This document shows, one piece after another, positions 17,801 to 26,288 of a stretch of 64,000 bases of DNA (positions are counted from its first letter, which is position 1; every line of letters starts with the position of its first letter). The DNA lies in contig NZ_JACICD010000005.1 of the NCBI RefSeq assembly GCF_014195655.1, positions 349,212 to 413,211 of the forward strand, written 5' to 3'. Made by a program: the position numbers and the translations under genes. The stretch comes from Ancylobacter tetraedralis (lineage in GTDB: Bacteria > Pseudomonadota > Alphaproteobacteria > Rhizobiales > Xanthobacteraceae). The notes below the pieces were generated by a model, which did no database searches, was not told the DNA's origin, and worked only from the letters and a program-made list of their open reading frames with translations.

Positions 17801-18515
17801 TCGAGAGGGACGCACGCCCCTGGAAGGCGGGCCGTCCGCCCGGAAAAGCGAGCGTGCCGTCGGCATCGACGGTGAAGGGCGAACCGATGCTCTGCACCCC
17901 GAGGCGCAGCTTGGTCGTGCCGTCGGGCTGGGCCTGCGCCAGCGACAGGCGCAGCTTGCGCCGCACGCCCGCGCTCGCCACCTCGCCCTCCAGCCGCAGC
18001 GGGCCGAGCACGCCGCCCAGTTCCCCGGCGAGGTCGATGTCGTCGAGCCGCAGCGAGCGGCCTCCTGCGCGATCGAGCAGATCGAGGGTGCCATTCTCGA
18101 TGGTGAGGTCGCCGATGGTCAGCCCGGCGGGGCGCCCCGCGCCGGTGGGCAGGGTGAGCGTGCCCGTCGCGTCGACCACGAGCCGGATGCGCGGGCGCAC
18201 CAGCGTGAGCCCATCGGCGACGAATTCCCCGCGCATCAGCGCGCCGAGCGACAGCCGGCCGCTCAGCGCCGCCGCGGCAAGCCCGGTGCCGGCGCTATCC
18301 ACGCCGACACTGACATCGTGCAGCACGAATTTCGGCGTCGGCAGAATCTGCGCCTCGATCGGGCCGCGAATGATCACCGGCACGCCCACCGCACGGGCGG
18401 CCTGCGCCTCGAATGTGGCGCGCCACTGCGTCCAGTCCACGACGAAGGGCGCCGCAAACGCGGCCGCCACCGCCAGAATGATGGCGCTCGCGATGGTGAG
18501 CAGCAGGTTCTGCAC
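14865..18515 (-). CDS. AsmA family protein
   Basis: Very large (1216 residues) envelope protein. A single N-terminal membrane anchor (residues ~1-24) is followed by the AsmA domain (VIIRGPIEAQILPTPKFVLHDVSVG) and long stretches of beta-rich, Gly/Leu-rich repeats such as VDATNLSLSLGSGERPVELS. The C-terminal AsmA-like region carries GSLVVDGLEIAYADPRALQY. The last ~130 residues are Pro/Gln/Ala-rich. AsmA-like proteins are bridge-like proteins thought to move phospholipids between membranes or affect outer-membrane assembly; this specific protein has no assigned role. It lies upstream of no obvious partner. Confidence 0.88.
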   Translation of the reverse strand: MQNLLLTIASAIILAVAAAFAAPFVVDWTQWRATFEAQAARAVGVPVIIRGPIEAQILPTPKFVLHDVSVGVDSAGTGLAAAALSGRLSLGALMRGEFVADGLTLVRPRIRLVVDATGTLTLPTGAGRPAGLTIGDLTIENGTLDLLDRAGGRSLRLDDIDLAGELGGVLGPLRLEGEVASAGVRRKLRLSLAQAQPDGTTKLRLGVQSIGSPFTVDADGTLAFPGGRPAFQGRASLSMRAMEAAPGAAQDPLAGWSLAGTVNATPQAVDATNLSLSLGSGERPVELSGRGRLAAVGTPDQPAARLELSLAARQIDLNAATGGASPIGVIDRFAQTIAPLTGLATSGTLDLASDTVLLGGAAMREVKAGLDWSPAGWRARAIEARLPGRASIKLSGRLPQAAGTPSNDALFAGDMVLSAEDLPAFIGWAAPDATSLIAGLPTGAAELKGTVALAADRIALDRMNLRLGDTSLAGTAAYVFASPGGRGRIDAALSTAKVDIDTLLPPARKLLGYGGDRFDVRLSFSGTSVRLAGIDAAGADIILRSDAGGYAVERLAIANFGGLDLNGSGRLTATGASAAADGRFQARLTGARADGLPALARALGLAPVEAFASSMGADLAPLDVALDLTSQAGRTALDAKGRLGVLSGTAQLGFGAGRPMEGTLALDMSDGSAVLSTLGVPGLRAGLGPARATLALGSELDGTLSVAGATLTARGKLDFEADARARPNLALALADADLVQLFSTFPAGTVAALPASLSGTLTREGNGWQLAGLDGSLAGQKIAGRATYLPGETLPVEADLSLDTWSLPAALGLAVGPVTGPVAGAGSGWPDARFGTPALGGLAARVKLNLRRLELPAGLALDGARLQARLTGTGVAVEELTGALAGGRFSGRFDLTRRAGEAVQFDGHLALSDADSALLLQAADVTRPAVRGRVTLALDLTGSGRSPRAIAAALQGQGSLVVDGLEIAYADPRALQYVMLATERGLPPDQARTVQLLNEGLSRGPLKLDRLESALSVVGGVARTATARASVGAQRFTFTGSLDIPALSFETTLEIEDAAAAGQGSAPGAATGAPPSAGVQWRGPIAAPERRFDITPLIAAINMRALERETKRLESEYGRTPLTEAGHATDEAPAPSAAPQPQQLPARPAVQPPKAFAAPPQQRPATIRPVPPAAPSLPFPMQPGTDAPLLAPPLAPPIDIPPDPLRNPVAVPPMAP

Positions 18516-18723
18516 GCATCTCCTCCGGATCGAACCGCGCCCGCGCCGGCCTCAAGGGCTGGGCCAGCGTGCCCCTCAGCCGCGTTTTACCGCTAGACTG
18601 TTGATATTTTTCGCATTCTTCACGCCCCTGCGCAAAGCCGGAATTCGCCACAGGCTTAACGGCGCGAACCGGGCGCCCGTCCCGTACGATCCGCGCGAAG
18701 CGGACAGCGCCGCGCGCCCGGCG

Positions 18724-20139
18724 TCACGGCAGGATCTTGCCCGGGTTCATGATGTTGAGCGGGTCGAGTGCGGCCTTGATGGCGCGCATGGCGTCGAGCG
18801 TCGCCGCACCGTGCTCGGCCTCCATGTATTTGCGCTTGCCCTGGCCGACGCCGTGCTCGCCGGTAGCGGTGCCGCCCATCGCCAGCGAGCGCTTGACCAT
18901 GCGCGAGATGAAATCCTTGGCCTTCGCCACGTCGTGCGGATCGTCCATGTCGACCAGCGTCACAGTGTGGAAATTGCCGTCGCCGACATGGCCGACGATC
19001 GGGGCGATCATGCCCATTTCCTCGATGTCGCGCTTGGTCTCGTCCACGCAATCGGCGAGGCGCGAGAGCGGCACGCAGACATCGGTCGCCAGCGCCTTGG
19101 CGCCGGGCTTCAGCGGCAGGCAGGCCCAATAGGCATCGTGCCGCGCCTGCCACAATTTCGTGCGGTCCTCCGGCCGGGTCTCCCAGATGAAGGGGCCGCC
19201 GCCGAAATCGGTGGCGATCTCGCCGAAGCGCTCGGCCTGCTCGTGCACGCTGGCCTGCGTGCCGTGGAATTCGACGAACAGGGTCGGCTTCTCCGCGAGG
19301 TCGAGCTTGGAATAGGCGTTGCAGGCCCGCACCTGAACCTCGTCGAGCAGTTCGATGCGCGCCACCGGCAGGCCGGACTGGATGGTGAGGATCACCGCGT
19401 CGCAGGCCGCGCGAATGGTGGGAAAGGCACAGACGCCGGCCGAAATCGCCTCGGGAATGCCGGAGAGTTTCAGCGTCAGGCTGGTGATGATGCCGAGCGT
19501 GCCTTCGGCGCCGACGAACAGCCGCGTCAGGTCGTAGCCGGCGGCGGATTTCTTGGCGCGCCGGGCGGTGGTGATGACCTCGCCATTGGCCAGCACGGCG
19601 GTCAGCGCCACCACATTGTCCTTCATCGTGCCGTAGCGCACCGCATTGGTGCCGGAGGCGCGGGTGGAGGCCATGCCGCCGAGCGAGGCATCCGCGCCGG
19701 GATCGATGGGGAAAAACAGGCCGGCGTCACGCAGATGCTCGTTGAGCTGCTTGCGGGTGACGCCCGGCTCCACCACGCAGTCGAGATCCTCGGGGTGCAC
19801 GGACAGCACGCGGTTCATGCGCGACATGTCGAGGCTGATGCCGCCATCGGGGGCATTGATCTGCCCTTCCAGCGAGGAACCGGTGCCGAAGGCGATGACC
19901 GGAACGCCATGACGCGCGCAGGTGCGCACGACAAATTGAACATCCTCCACGCTCTCGGCGAAGACCACCGCGTCGGGAGCCTCGTTGTCGAGCCAGGTAA
20001 TCGTGTTGGCATGCTGCTCGCGCAGCGCGCGGCCAATCGACAGCCTCTCGCCGAAGTGACTGGAAAGACTGGCGATTGCCTCCCTCACGGCCGCATCCGC
20101 CACCGCCTCGCGCGCGCGCTCGCCCATCCGTTCCGCCAT
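18724..20139 (-). CDS. FAD-linked D-2-hydroxyacid (D-lactate/glycolate-type) dehydrogenase
   Basis: 471-residue flavoprotein oxidising a D-2-hydroxyacid, most likely D-lactate to pyruvate via cytochromes or ETF. The N-terminal FAD-binding PCMH domain contains VIAFGTGSSLEGQ and GGISLDMSRMNR, with DPGADASLGGMASTRASGT. The C-terminal FAD-oxidase cap contains LARIELLDEVQV, VGHVGDGNFH and GEHGVGQGK, which carry the metal and substrate His residues. The start at 20139 has GGGAGG about 5 nt upstream. The length and GTNAVRYGTM favour the LDHD/GlcD-like group; substrate cannot be fixed from sequence. Confidence 0.88.
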   Translation of the reverse strand: MAERMGERAREAVADAAVREAIASLSSHFGERLSIGRALREQHANTITWLDNEAPDAVVFAESVEDVQFVVRTCARHGVPVIAFGTGSSLEGQINAPDGGISLDMSRMNRVLSVHPEDLDCVVEPGVTRKQLNEHLRDAGLFFPIDPGADASLGGMASTRASGTNAVRYGTMKDNVVALTAVLANGEVITTARRAKKSAAGYDLTRLFVGAEGTLGIITSLTLKLSGIPEAISAGVCAFPTIRAACDAVILTIQSGLPVARIELLDEVQVRACNAYSKLDLAEKPTLFVEFHGTQASVHEQAERFGEIATDFGGGPFIWETRPEDRTKLWQARHDAYWACLPLKPGAKALATDVCVPLSRLADCVDETKRDIEEMGMIAPIVGHVGDGNFHTVTLVDMDDPHDVAKAKDFISRMVKRSLAMGGTATGEHGVGQGKRKYMEAEHGAATLDAMRAIKAALDPLNIMNPGKILP

Positions 20140-20382
20140 CTCGTCCTCCCCTTGCCGCGCCGGGCGGCCAGCCGGCGCGGATGACGGCATATACCTTATC
20201 GCAGCAGGCCGCGAGCCCGGCCGCGGCGCGCGCGACCGGCCAGCCGACACAAATCTGCCGATTCGCGAGGATTATAATTGTGCTCGCTCACCGAGGCAGG
20301 TGACGACTGCACGGAAAGTCGGCACAATGCTTGTCAATAAGGCAGCGCGGGCTACCGCGCTCAGAACGGTCGGGATGGTGTC

Positions 20383-20895
20383 ATGCTGGACGGGATCGAT
20401 TTCGAACCCGTGTTCTTCGCACCCTTCGTTTCGTCCGTCTTGACGGTCGAGCCGAACTGGGTGGATCACAACGGGCACGTGCGTTCGGCTTTTTACAGCC
20501 TTCTGTTCGACCGCGCGGTCGACGAGGCGATTTTTCTGGTAGGCCTCGGCCCGATCGCGGCCGAGCATGCCGGTGCGTCCTTCTTCGCGGTGGAAGCCCA
20601 TCATCGCATCCACCGCGAATTGCGCGCGGGCCATCAGGTGCGGGTAACGTTGCGCCTCGTCAATTATGACGACAAGCGCATGCATCTGTTCCAGGAGCTG
20701 CACCACGCCCGCGAGGGCTGGATCGCCGCCACCTGCGAGCAGATCGCCCAGCATGTGGAGCCCGGCAGCCGGCGGATCGTGCCCTTCCCGGACGAGGTGC
20801 TGGAGCGCCTCGCCCTGATGAAGGCGGCCCATGGCGCGCTGCCGAGGCCCGATGGGCTCGGCCGCCCGGTCAACATGCCGATCCGGCTGCTCTAA
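20383..20895 (+). CDS. Hotdog-fold acyl-CoA thioesterase-like protein
   Basis: 170-residue protein of the thioesterase/4-hydroxybenzoyl-CoA thioesterase-like hotdog family. The active-site region is VDHNGHVRSAFYSLLFDRAVDEAI, with Asp and His-Gly placed as in the D-x-x-G-H-V-N-N pattern. ASFFAVEAHHRIHRELRAG and DDKRMHLFQELHH follow, matching the central helix and strands. Substrate unknown; relatives sit near carnitine or betaine catabolism genes, none of which are here. A 7-bp stem hairpin (AGCGCGG/CCGCGCT, 20344-20361) lies just upstream of the start. Divergent from the FAD dehydrogenase across 243 bp. Confidence 0.8.
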   Translation: MLDGIDFEPVFFAPFVSSVLTVEPNWVDHNGHVRSAFYSLLFDRAVDEAIFLVGLGPIAAEHAGASFFAVEAHHRIHRELRAGHQVRVTLRLVNYDDKRMHLFQELHHAREGWIAATCEQIAQHVEPGSRRIVPFPDEVLERLALMKAAHGALPRPDGLGRPVNMPIRLL

Positions 20896-20915
20896 CAGGC
20901 CGGACCGCCGCACGC

Positions 20916-21842
20916 TTACCGCCGGTGCGGGCGCCCCGCATCCGCGGTAAGCTCCAGCGTGACCCAGCCTTCGATGGTCCGCCGCCGCACAAGGTAAAGC
21001 CCCTGCGCGCGATAGGCGGCCAGCGCCGCATTGGCGTGCGAGGGCAATAGCCCGGACAGCACCACCGTGCCGCCGGGCGCGACGAGGCGCGCCAGCGGCC
21101 GGGCGATGAGCTTGAGCGGGGCGAGCAGGATGTTGGCCAGCACGAGGTCATAGGGCCCGCGCCGGCGGAACACGCCATTGCTCAGCCCCGGCGCGTGCAG
21201 GAAATGGATGGGCGCGGCGGCATGGTTGGCCTGCGCGTTGACGCGCGCGGTCGCCACCGCCACGCGGTCGATGTCGCTGGCCACCACCGGCTCGTGGAAC
21301 AGCCGCGCCGCCGCCATGGCCAGCACGCCGGTGCCGGTGCCGATGTCGAGCGTATGGGCCGGCCGGCGCTTCTTGCCGAAGGCGACGATCGCGGCGAGGC
21401 ACCCCTTGGTGGTGCCGTGATGGCCGGTGCCGAAGGCCAGCGCCGCCTCGATCTCGATGCCGATGCGGTTGGGGCCGACCGCGCCACGATCATGCGATCC
21501 ATGCACGATGAACGGGCCGACCGCGACCGGCGCCAGCCCTTCCAGCGAGGCGGCAACCCAGTCCTTGCGGTCGAGTGTGGAGAACGCCGCAGCAGCGGCG
21601 GCGGCGGGCGAGACGATCGCCACCAGTTCGCGCACCATGTCCTCGTCCGGCTCTTCGCCGAAATAGACCTCGACCGCCCAGCCGGAGCCTTCGGCGCGGT
21701 TCTCGATCTCGAAGGCGGAGGTGGCGACCTCGGCCGGATCGAAGCTCTCGCCGAGGAATTCGGCAATCGCCCGCGCCTCGCCCTCGGGCGCATCCACGCG
21801 CATCACATGCGATGCGCCATTGGGCGGCAAACCTTCGAGCAT
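20916..21842 (-). CDS. prmA: Ribosomal protein L11 methyltransferase
   Basis: 308-residue SAM-dependent methyltransferase that modifies lysines and the N-terminus of ribosomal protein L11. The C-terminal Rossmann domain has LDIGTGTGVLAMAAARL (motif I), VVASDIDRVAVATARVN, and the catalytic LVLANILLAPL. FGTGHHGTTKGCL is the PrmA-specific segment. Start at 21842 has GAGG six bases upstream (GAGGAATGCC before ATG); the open frame further upstream is the shadow of the helicase gene. It lies 82 nt downstream of uvrD on the same strand. Confidence 0.93.
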   Translation of the reverse strand: MLEGLPPNGASHVMRVDAPEGEARAIAEFLGESFDPAEVATSAFEIENRAEGSGWAVEVYFGEEPDEDMVRELVAIVSPAAAAAAAFSTLDRKDWVAASLEGLAPVAVGPFIVHGSHDRGAVGPNRIGIEIEAALAFGTGHHGTTKGCLAAIVAFGKKRRPAHTLDIGTGTGVLAMAAARLFHEPVVASDIDRVAVATARVNAQANHAAAPIHFLHAPGLSNGVFRRRGPYDLVLANILLAPLKLIARPLARLVAPGGTVVLSGLLPSHANAALAAYRAQGLYLVRRRTIEGWVTLELTADAGRPHRR

Positions 21843-21924
21843 GGCATTCCTCGCGTCACGGCTGAGACGCGAGGGTGTGTAAGCGAGAGCGCGGACAAAT
21901 GCCAGCGCTGCCGCCGCGCCGCGC

Positions 21925-24447
21925 TCACGGCGCCTGGACGAAGCTGTCCACCACCTTCTTCTCGCCGGCCTTGTCGAACTGCACGGTAAGCTTGTTGCCC
22001 TCCACCGCGACGACGTCGCCATAGCCGAACTTCTGGTGGAACACCCGGTCGCCGCGGCCGAAGCGCGAGGGCGGCCCGCCCGACTTGGCAACCAGTTCGC
22101 CCTCGATCACCCGTCCGCGCGCCGCATCGCTCGCGCCATAGCGCGAACCGCGCTCGGCGAACCCACCGGAGGATTTCCCCCCGGAAGCTGCCGCACTCGA
22201 CCGCGTGGCGTTCTGCGCGCGCTGCCAGCCGGGCGTGGAATAGGAGGAGCCGAAGGTCTGCGCCTCGTCGAAGCGGCTCGGCCCATAGCCGTAGCGGCCG
22301 GCATAGCCCCCGCCCTGCCCGCCGCCCCAGCCGGATCCACCACGCGATTCCGTCACCTCCACGTCCTTCTCCGACAATTCGTCGAGAAAGCGGCTGGGCA
22401 CGGCCGATTGCCACAGCCCGTGAATGCGGCGGTTGGAGGCGAAGAACACCTTGGCCCGGCGGCGCGCGCGCGTGATGCCGACATAGGCGAGGCGGCGCTC
22501 CTCCTCCAGCCCGGCACGACCCTGCTCGTCCAGCGCGCGTTGGTTGGGAAACACCCCCTCCTCCCAGCCAGGCAGGAACACGGTGTCGAATTCCAGCCCC
22601 TTGGAGGAATGCAGCGTCATGATGTTGACGGCGTCCTGGCCGGCGGCGCCCTCGGCATCCATCACCAGCGAGATATGCTCGAGGAAGCCGATGAGGTTCT
22701 CGAACGGCTCCATCGAGCGCACGAGTTCCTTCAGGTTGTCCAGCCGCCCGGCCGCCTCGGCCGAGCGGTCCTTCTGCCACATCTCGGTATAGCCGCTCTC
22801 ATCCAGCACGATTTCGGCCAGCTCATGCTGCGGCAGCCGCGCCATCTGCTCGCGCCAGCGATCGAAATTGCCGACCAGATCGCGCAGCGTGAGCCTCACC
22901 TTGGGCTTCAGCTCCTCGCTGGCCACCAGTTCCCGCGCCGCCTCGACCAGCGGCAGGCCGGCGGCGCGCGCATGGTCGTGGATCTGCCGCAGCGCCGCGT
23001 CGCCCAGACCCCGCTTGGGCACGTTCACGATGCGCTCGAAGGCGAGGTCGTCGGAGGGCGAGGCGATGACGCGCAGATAGGCCAGCGCATCGCGGATTTC
23101 CGCCCGCTCATAGAAGCGCGGACCGCCAATGACGCGGTAATTGAACCCCAGCGTGACGAAGCGGTCTTCGAACTCGCGCATCTGGAAGGAGGCGCGCACC
23201 AGAATCGCCACCTGCGACAGGCCGTGGCCCTCGCGCTGCAGCGCCTCGATCTCCTCGCCGATGGCGCGTGCCTCTTCCTGGCTGTCCCAGGCGCCCGTCA
23301 CCGTCACCTTCTCGCCGCTCTCGCCTTCCGAGAACAGCGTCTTGCCGAGCCGGCCCTCGTTATGGGTGATGAGATGGGCGGCGGCACCCAGAATATGGCC
23401 GGTGGAGCGGTAGTTGCGCTCCAGCCGAACCACCAGCGCGCCGGGAAAATCGCTCTCGAAGCGCAGGATGTTGTCTACCTCGGCGCCGCGCCAGCCATAG
23501 ATCGACTGGTCGTCATCGCCGACGCAGCAGACATTGCGCGAGCCCTGTGCCAGCAGCCGCAGCCAGAGATATTGCGCGACATTGGTATCTTGGTACTCGT
23601 CGACCAGAATATAGCGGAAGCGCTTGTGATACTCCGCCAGCACATCCGGGTTCTCGCGCAGCAGGCGGATGCTCTCCAGCAGCAGGTCGCCGAAATCGAC
23701 CGCGTTGAGCGCCTTCAGCCGCGCCTGATAATCGCGGTAGAGCTTGCCGCCCTTGCCATGCGCGAAGGTGGCGCCCTCCCCGGCCGGCACCTGCTCCGGC
23801 GAGAGGCCGCGATTCTTCCAGCCGTCGATCGTGTTGGCCAGGAGCCGCGCCGGCCAACGCTTCTCGTCGATCTGCTCGGCCTGAAGCAGTTGCTTGAGCA
23901 GCCGGATCTGGTCATCGGTGTCGAGAATGGTGAAGCCGGACTTCAGCCCCACCAGCTCCGCGTGCCGGCGCAGCATGCGCACGCCGATGGAGTGGAAGGT
24001 GCCGAGCCACGGCATGCCTTCCACTTCCGGACCGACGATGGAGCCGATGCGCTCCTTCATCTCGCGCGCCGCCTTGTTGGTGAAGGTCACGGCGAGGATC
24101 TGCGAGGGCCAGGCCAAACCCAGCGAGAGGATATGGGCGATGCGGGTGGTGAGCACGCGCGTCTTGCCGGTGCCCGCACCCGCCAGCACCAGCACCGGCC
24201 CTTCCGTCGCTTCCACCGCGGCGCGCTGCTCGGGGTTCAGCCCCTCGATATAGACGCCAGCGCCCGCCGGCCGGCCGGGATTGGCCAGCGCCTGCGCCCG
24301 CGCGGCAATGCCGCCGGGGCGTATTCCGGGGTTCGAGACATCGGTCGAGGGCGCACCCGGCATTCCGACCGGCAGGTCGAACGGAATGTCGAACGCGTCG
24401 TCGCGTGGCGGTTTCCGGGGATCGGACAAGGGCCCGCTCGCACTCAT
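21925..24447 (-). CDS. uvrD: UvrD/PcrA-type ATP-dependent DNA helicase
   Basis: 840-residue superfamily 1A 3'-to-5' helicase used in nucleotide excision and mismatch repair and in clearing replication or transcription blocks. Motifs: Walker A AGAGTGKT (89-96), the TFTNKAAREM segment, Walker B/motif II LVDEYQDTN, motif III GDDDQSIYGWRGA, motif IV LERNYRS, motif V MTLHSSKGLEF and motif VI VGITRARRR. After ~720 there is a Gly/Ser/Tyr-rich low-complexity stretch. It ends with a Tudor-like KFGYGDVVAVEGNKLTVQF, as in PcrA/UvrD C-termini that contact RNA polymerase. ATG 24447 precedes a ~60-residue unconserved leader. A TTGTTC-N11-GAACAA dyad lies 24 nt upstream. Confidence 0.95.
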   Translation of the reverse strand: MSASGPLSDPRKPPRDDAFDIPFDLPVGMPGAPSTDVSNPGIRPGGIAARAQALANPGRPAGAGVYIEGLNPEQRAAVEATEGPVLVLAGAGTGKTRVLTTRIAHILSLGLAWPSQILAVTFTNKAAREMKERIGSIVGPEVEGMPWLGTFHSIGVRMLRRHAELVGLKSGFTILDTDDQIRLLKQLLQAEQIDEKRWPARLLANTIDGWKNRGLSPEQVPAGEGATFAHGKGGKLYRDYQARLKALNAVDFGDLLLESIRLLRENPDVLAEYHKRFRYILVDEYQDTNVAQYLWLRLLAQGSRNVCCVGDDDQSIYGWRGAEVDNILRFESDFPGALVVRLERNYRSTGHILGAAAHLITHNEGRLGKTLFSEGESGEKVTVTGAWDSQEEARAIGEEIEALQREGHGLSQVAILVRASFQMREFEDRFVTLGFNYRVIGGPRFYERAEIRDALAYLRVIASPSDDLAFERIVNVPKRGLGDAALRQIHDHARAAGLPLVEAARELVASEELKPKVRLTLRDLVGNFDRWREQMARLPQHELAEIVLDESGYTEMWQKDRSAEAAGRLDNLKELVRSMEPFENLIGFLEHISLVMDAEGAAGQDAVNIMTLHSSKGLEFDTVFLPGWEEGVFPNQRALDEQGRAGLEEERRLAYVGITRARRRAKVFFASNRRIHGLWQSAVPSRFLDELSEKDVEVTESRGGSGWGGGQGGGYAGRYGYGPSRFDEAQTFGSSYSTPGWQRAQNATRSSAAASGGKSSGGFAERGSRYGASDAARGRVIEGELVAKSGGPPSRFGRGDRVFHQKFGYGDVVAVEGNKLTVQFDKAGEKKVVDSFVQAP

Positions 24448-24470
24448 GGCAGCACTATGACTTTCGCTTC

Positions 24471-24493
24471 TTGTTCGATTCTTGGAAGAACAA
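24471..24493 (-). promoter_or_regulatory. Dyad upstream of the uvrD-type helicase gene
   Basis: TTGTTC (24471-24476) and GAACAA (24488-24493) are exact inverted half-sites with an 11-nt spacer, 24 nt upstream of the helicase ATG. It contains one GANTC site (24477-24481). It is not the alphaproteobacterial LexA box (direct GTTC-N7-GTTC). Regulator unknown. Confidence 0.35.
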
Positions 24494-24620
24494 AATGGCA
24501 CCGGCATGCCCATTTGGCGAGGCCGAGCTGAAAACGGCGCCCAAGGCGGGCGGATCGGACACGATTGCGTGCCTTCCGGATAGGCCGCGGACGCCGGCAA
24601 ACACGGGCGAGGCCAACGCT

Positions 24621-25544
24621 CTACGGGCGCGGCAGTTCCGTCGTCACGGGGGAGTCCTGCGGCGGGGCGCTGCCGAACCAGCGATGGTGGATAGCCGCGA
24701 GCGTGCCGTTCCGCTTCAGGGTCGCGAGCGCGGCATCGACGCGCGGCGTCAGGGCGGAGCCGTGCGCCAGCGCAACGGCATAGCGATCATCGGTCGGCAG
24801 GCGCACCGCCACGGCGAGGTCGGGCCGCGTCAGCAGGCTGTAGAGCAGCGCCGGCAGGTCGCCGAAATAGGCGTCCGCCCCGCCGTTCTGCAGCAGCGAA
24901 AGCCCCTCGTCGAGCCCGCCGACCATGACCGCCGGCCCGAACCGATAACGCGAGCGGTTGTCGAGCAGCCATTGCTCGTTGGTGGTGCCGGTGGTGGCCG
25001 TCACCGTCTTGCCGGCAAGGTCGGCAAGGGAGCGGATGCGCGCTTTCTTCAGCACGACGACGGCCTGCGACGTCTCGTAATAGGGTTGCGTGAAATCGAT
25101 CCGCGCGCGGCGCTCGGGTGTCACGGAAATGGAACAGACGACGAGATCGACACTCCCGGTGCCGAGCGCGGGCAGCAGATCCTTGAACGGCATCGCGGTG
25201 AAGTCGGCGCGCCGGCCAAGCTCACCCGCGAGTGCCCGCACCAGATCCACCTCGAAGCCGACCAGACGGCCTTCCTCATCGCGGAACACCCAGGGCCGGT
25301 TGTCGGCAAACGTGCCCACGCGCAGCACCAGGGGGTCGCCCGGCGCCCTGCCATTCGGCGCCTGGGCTCTTGCGGGCGAAAGGGTGAGGGCCACCACCAG
25401 CGCGATCACCAGCGCCAGCATTGCGACCGCCGGCACGCACGCAGCCGCCAGCCGGCCGGCCCCTCTCCGCGATGCGCCGTTCAAGGCCTTCCCCCACCTT
25501 GGCAGCGATTGACGCCGTGCCGGTTGGCGCCGATGCTGGTGCAT
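24621..25544 (-). CDS. Family 3 periplasmic amino-acid-binding protein of an ABC transporter
   Basis: About 307 residues. A long basic N-terminus leads into a hydrophobic signal segment (AMLALVIALVVALTLSPARA), cleaved near ARA-Q. The mature part is an SBP_bac_3 domain with the family pattern VGTFADNRPWVFRDEEGRLVGFEVDL (start of lobe 1), SVDLVVCSISVTPERRARIDFTQPYY, the hinge GKTVTATTGTTNEQWL, and YAVALAHGSAL. It probably binds a polar amino acid. No permease or ATPase gene is adjacent, so it is an orphan binding protein here. An alternative ATG at 25577 overlaps the divergent exporter start on the other strand; 25544 is used, with low certainty. Confidence 0.85.
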   Translation of the reverse strand: MHQHRRQPARRQSLPRWGKALNGASRRGAGRLAAACVPAVAMLALVIALVVALTLSPARAQAPNGRAPGDPLVLRVGTFADNRPWVFRDEEGRLVGFEVDLVRALAGELGRRADFTAMPFKDLLPALGTGSVDLVVCSISVTPERRARIDFTQPYYETSQAVVVLKKARIRSLADLAGKTVTATTGTTNEQWLLDNRSRYRFGPAVMVGGLDEGLSLLQNGGADAYFGDLPALLYSLLTRPDLAVAVRLPTDDRYAVALAHGSALTPRVDAALATLKRNGTLAAIHHRWFGSAPPQDSPVTTELPRP

Positions 25545-25575
25545 ATTCGTGGTCACGTCCAGCCGGTCCTCACAC

Positions 25576-26205
25576 ATGTCCTACGGCCTTTATGTCATGA
25601 CCGCCCTTGCCGGGGTGCTCTATGTTCTGTCACCAGGCCCAGCTTTTCTCGCGCTGTTCTCCCTGGCCGCCACCCAGGGCCGGCCGGCGGGAGCGCGCTT
25701 TGTCGGCGGACACCTGATCGGCGACCTGTTCTGGACCGCGCTGGCCTTTGCCGCCATCATCGGCGTCAATCAGCTGGGCCCGACCCTGTTCGACCTGCTC
25801 GGCCTCGGCTGCGGGCTCTATCTGGTCTATCTCGGCATCAAGGCGCTGCGCTCGCGCGAGGGGGCGGCCGCGCCGGTGGGGGCCAGCCGTCCGCTGATGA
25901 CCGGCGTGCTGTTCGGCCTCACCAACCCCAAGGCCTATCCGGTTTCGGTCGCCATGTTCACGGCGCTCACCGCGAGCTATGCCTCGGGCCTGTCCTGGGA
26001 CGCCGCACCCTGGCTGCTCGCCTCGGCGCTGGTCGGCTTCATCATCGCCGACATCTTCCTCGTCTGGGCGGCCGGCCTGGCGCCGGTGCGGCGCTTCTTC
26101 CTGCGCCACGGCCTCGTCATCACCCGCCTCGTCGGGCTGATGTTCGTCGCCTTCGGCGCCAAGTCGCTGGTCGACGCCGGCCGCGGCTTCGCCTCCCGCG
26201 CCTGA
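25576..26205 (+). CDS. LysE/RhtB family amino-acid exporter
   Basis: 209-residue inner-membrane exporter with about six hydrophobic helices. The N-terminal signature LSPGPAFLALFSLAATQG is the classic LysE motif, followed by GLGCGLYLVYLGIKALRS and the central FGLTNPKAYPVSVAMFTAL. Exports small amino acids or homoserine-like solutes; the exact substrate is unknown. ATG 25576 matches the family N-terminus (MSYGLYVMTALAG). It is divergent from the binding-protein gene, with starts only ~30 bp apart, which suggests a shared promoter region. Confidence 0.88.
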   Translation: MSYGLYVMTALAGVLYVLSPGPAFLALFSLAATQGRPAGARFVGGHLIGDLFWTALAFAAIIGVNQLGPTLFDLLGLGCGLYLVYLGIKALRSREGAAAPVGASRPLMTGVLFGLTNPKAYPVSVAMFTALTASYASGLSWDAAPWLLASALVGFIIADIFLVWAAGLAPVRRFFLRHGLVITRLVGLMFVAFGAKSLVDAGRGFASRA

Positions 26206-26288
26206 TCGATCACCTGTTGTGCGCGTGCCATTGCGGCACGCTATTGTACCCATGCGCGCCATCGCGGGCGCGCTGCGCGAGTGCCGAC

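Noticed and set aside
17092..20184. 1030-codon open frame on the plus strand, antisense to the AsmA and FAD dehydrogenase genes
   Set aside because: Ser/Arg/Ala-rich translation with no family features, opposite two genes with clear domains. GC-rich DNA leaves such frames open by chance.
22036..24531. 831-codon plus-strand frame opposite the UvrD-type helicase
   Set aside because: The opposite strand encodes all seven helicase motifs; this frame has none.
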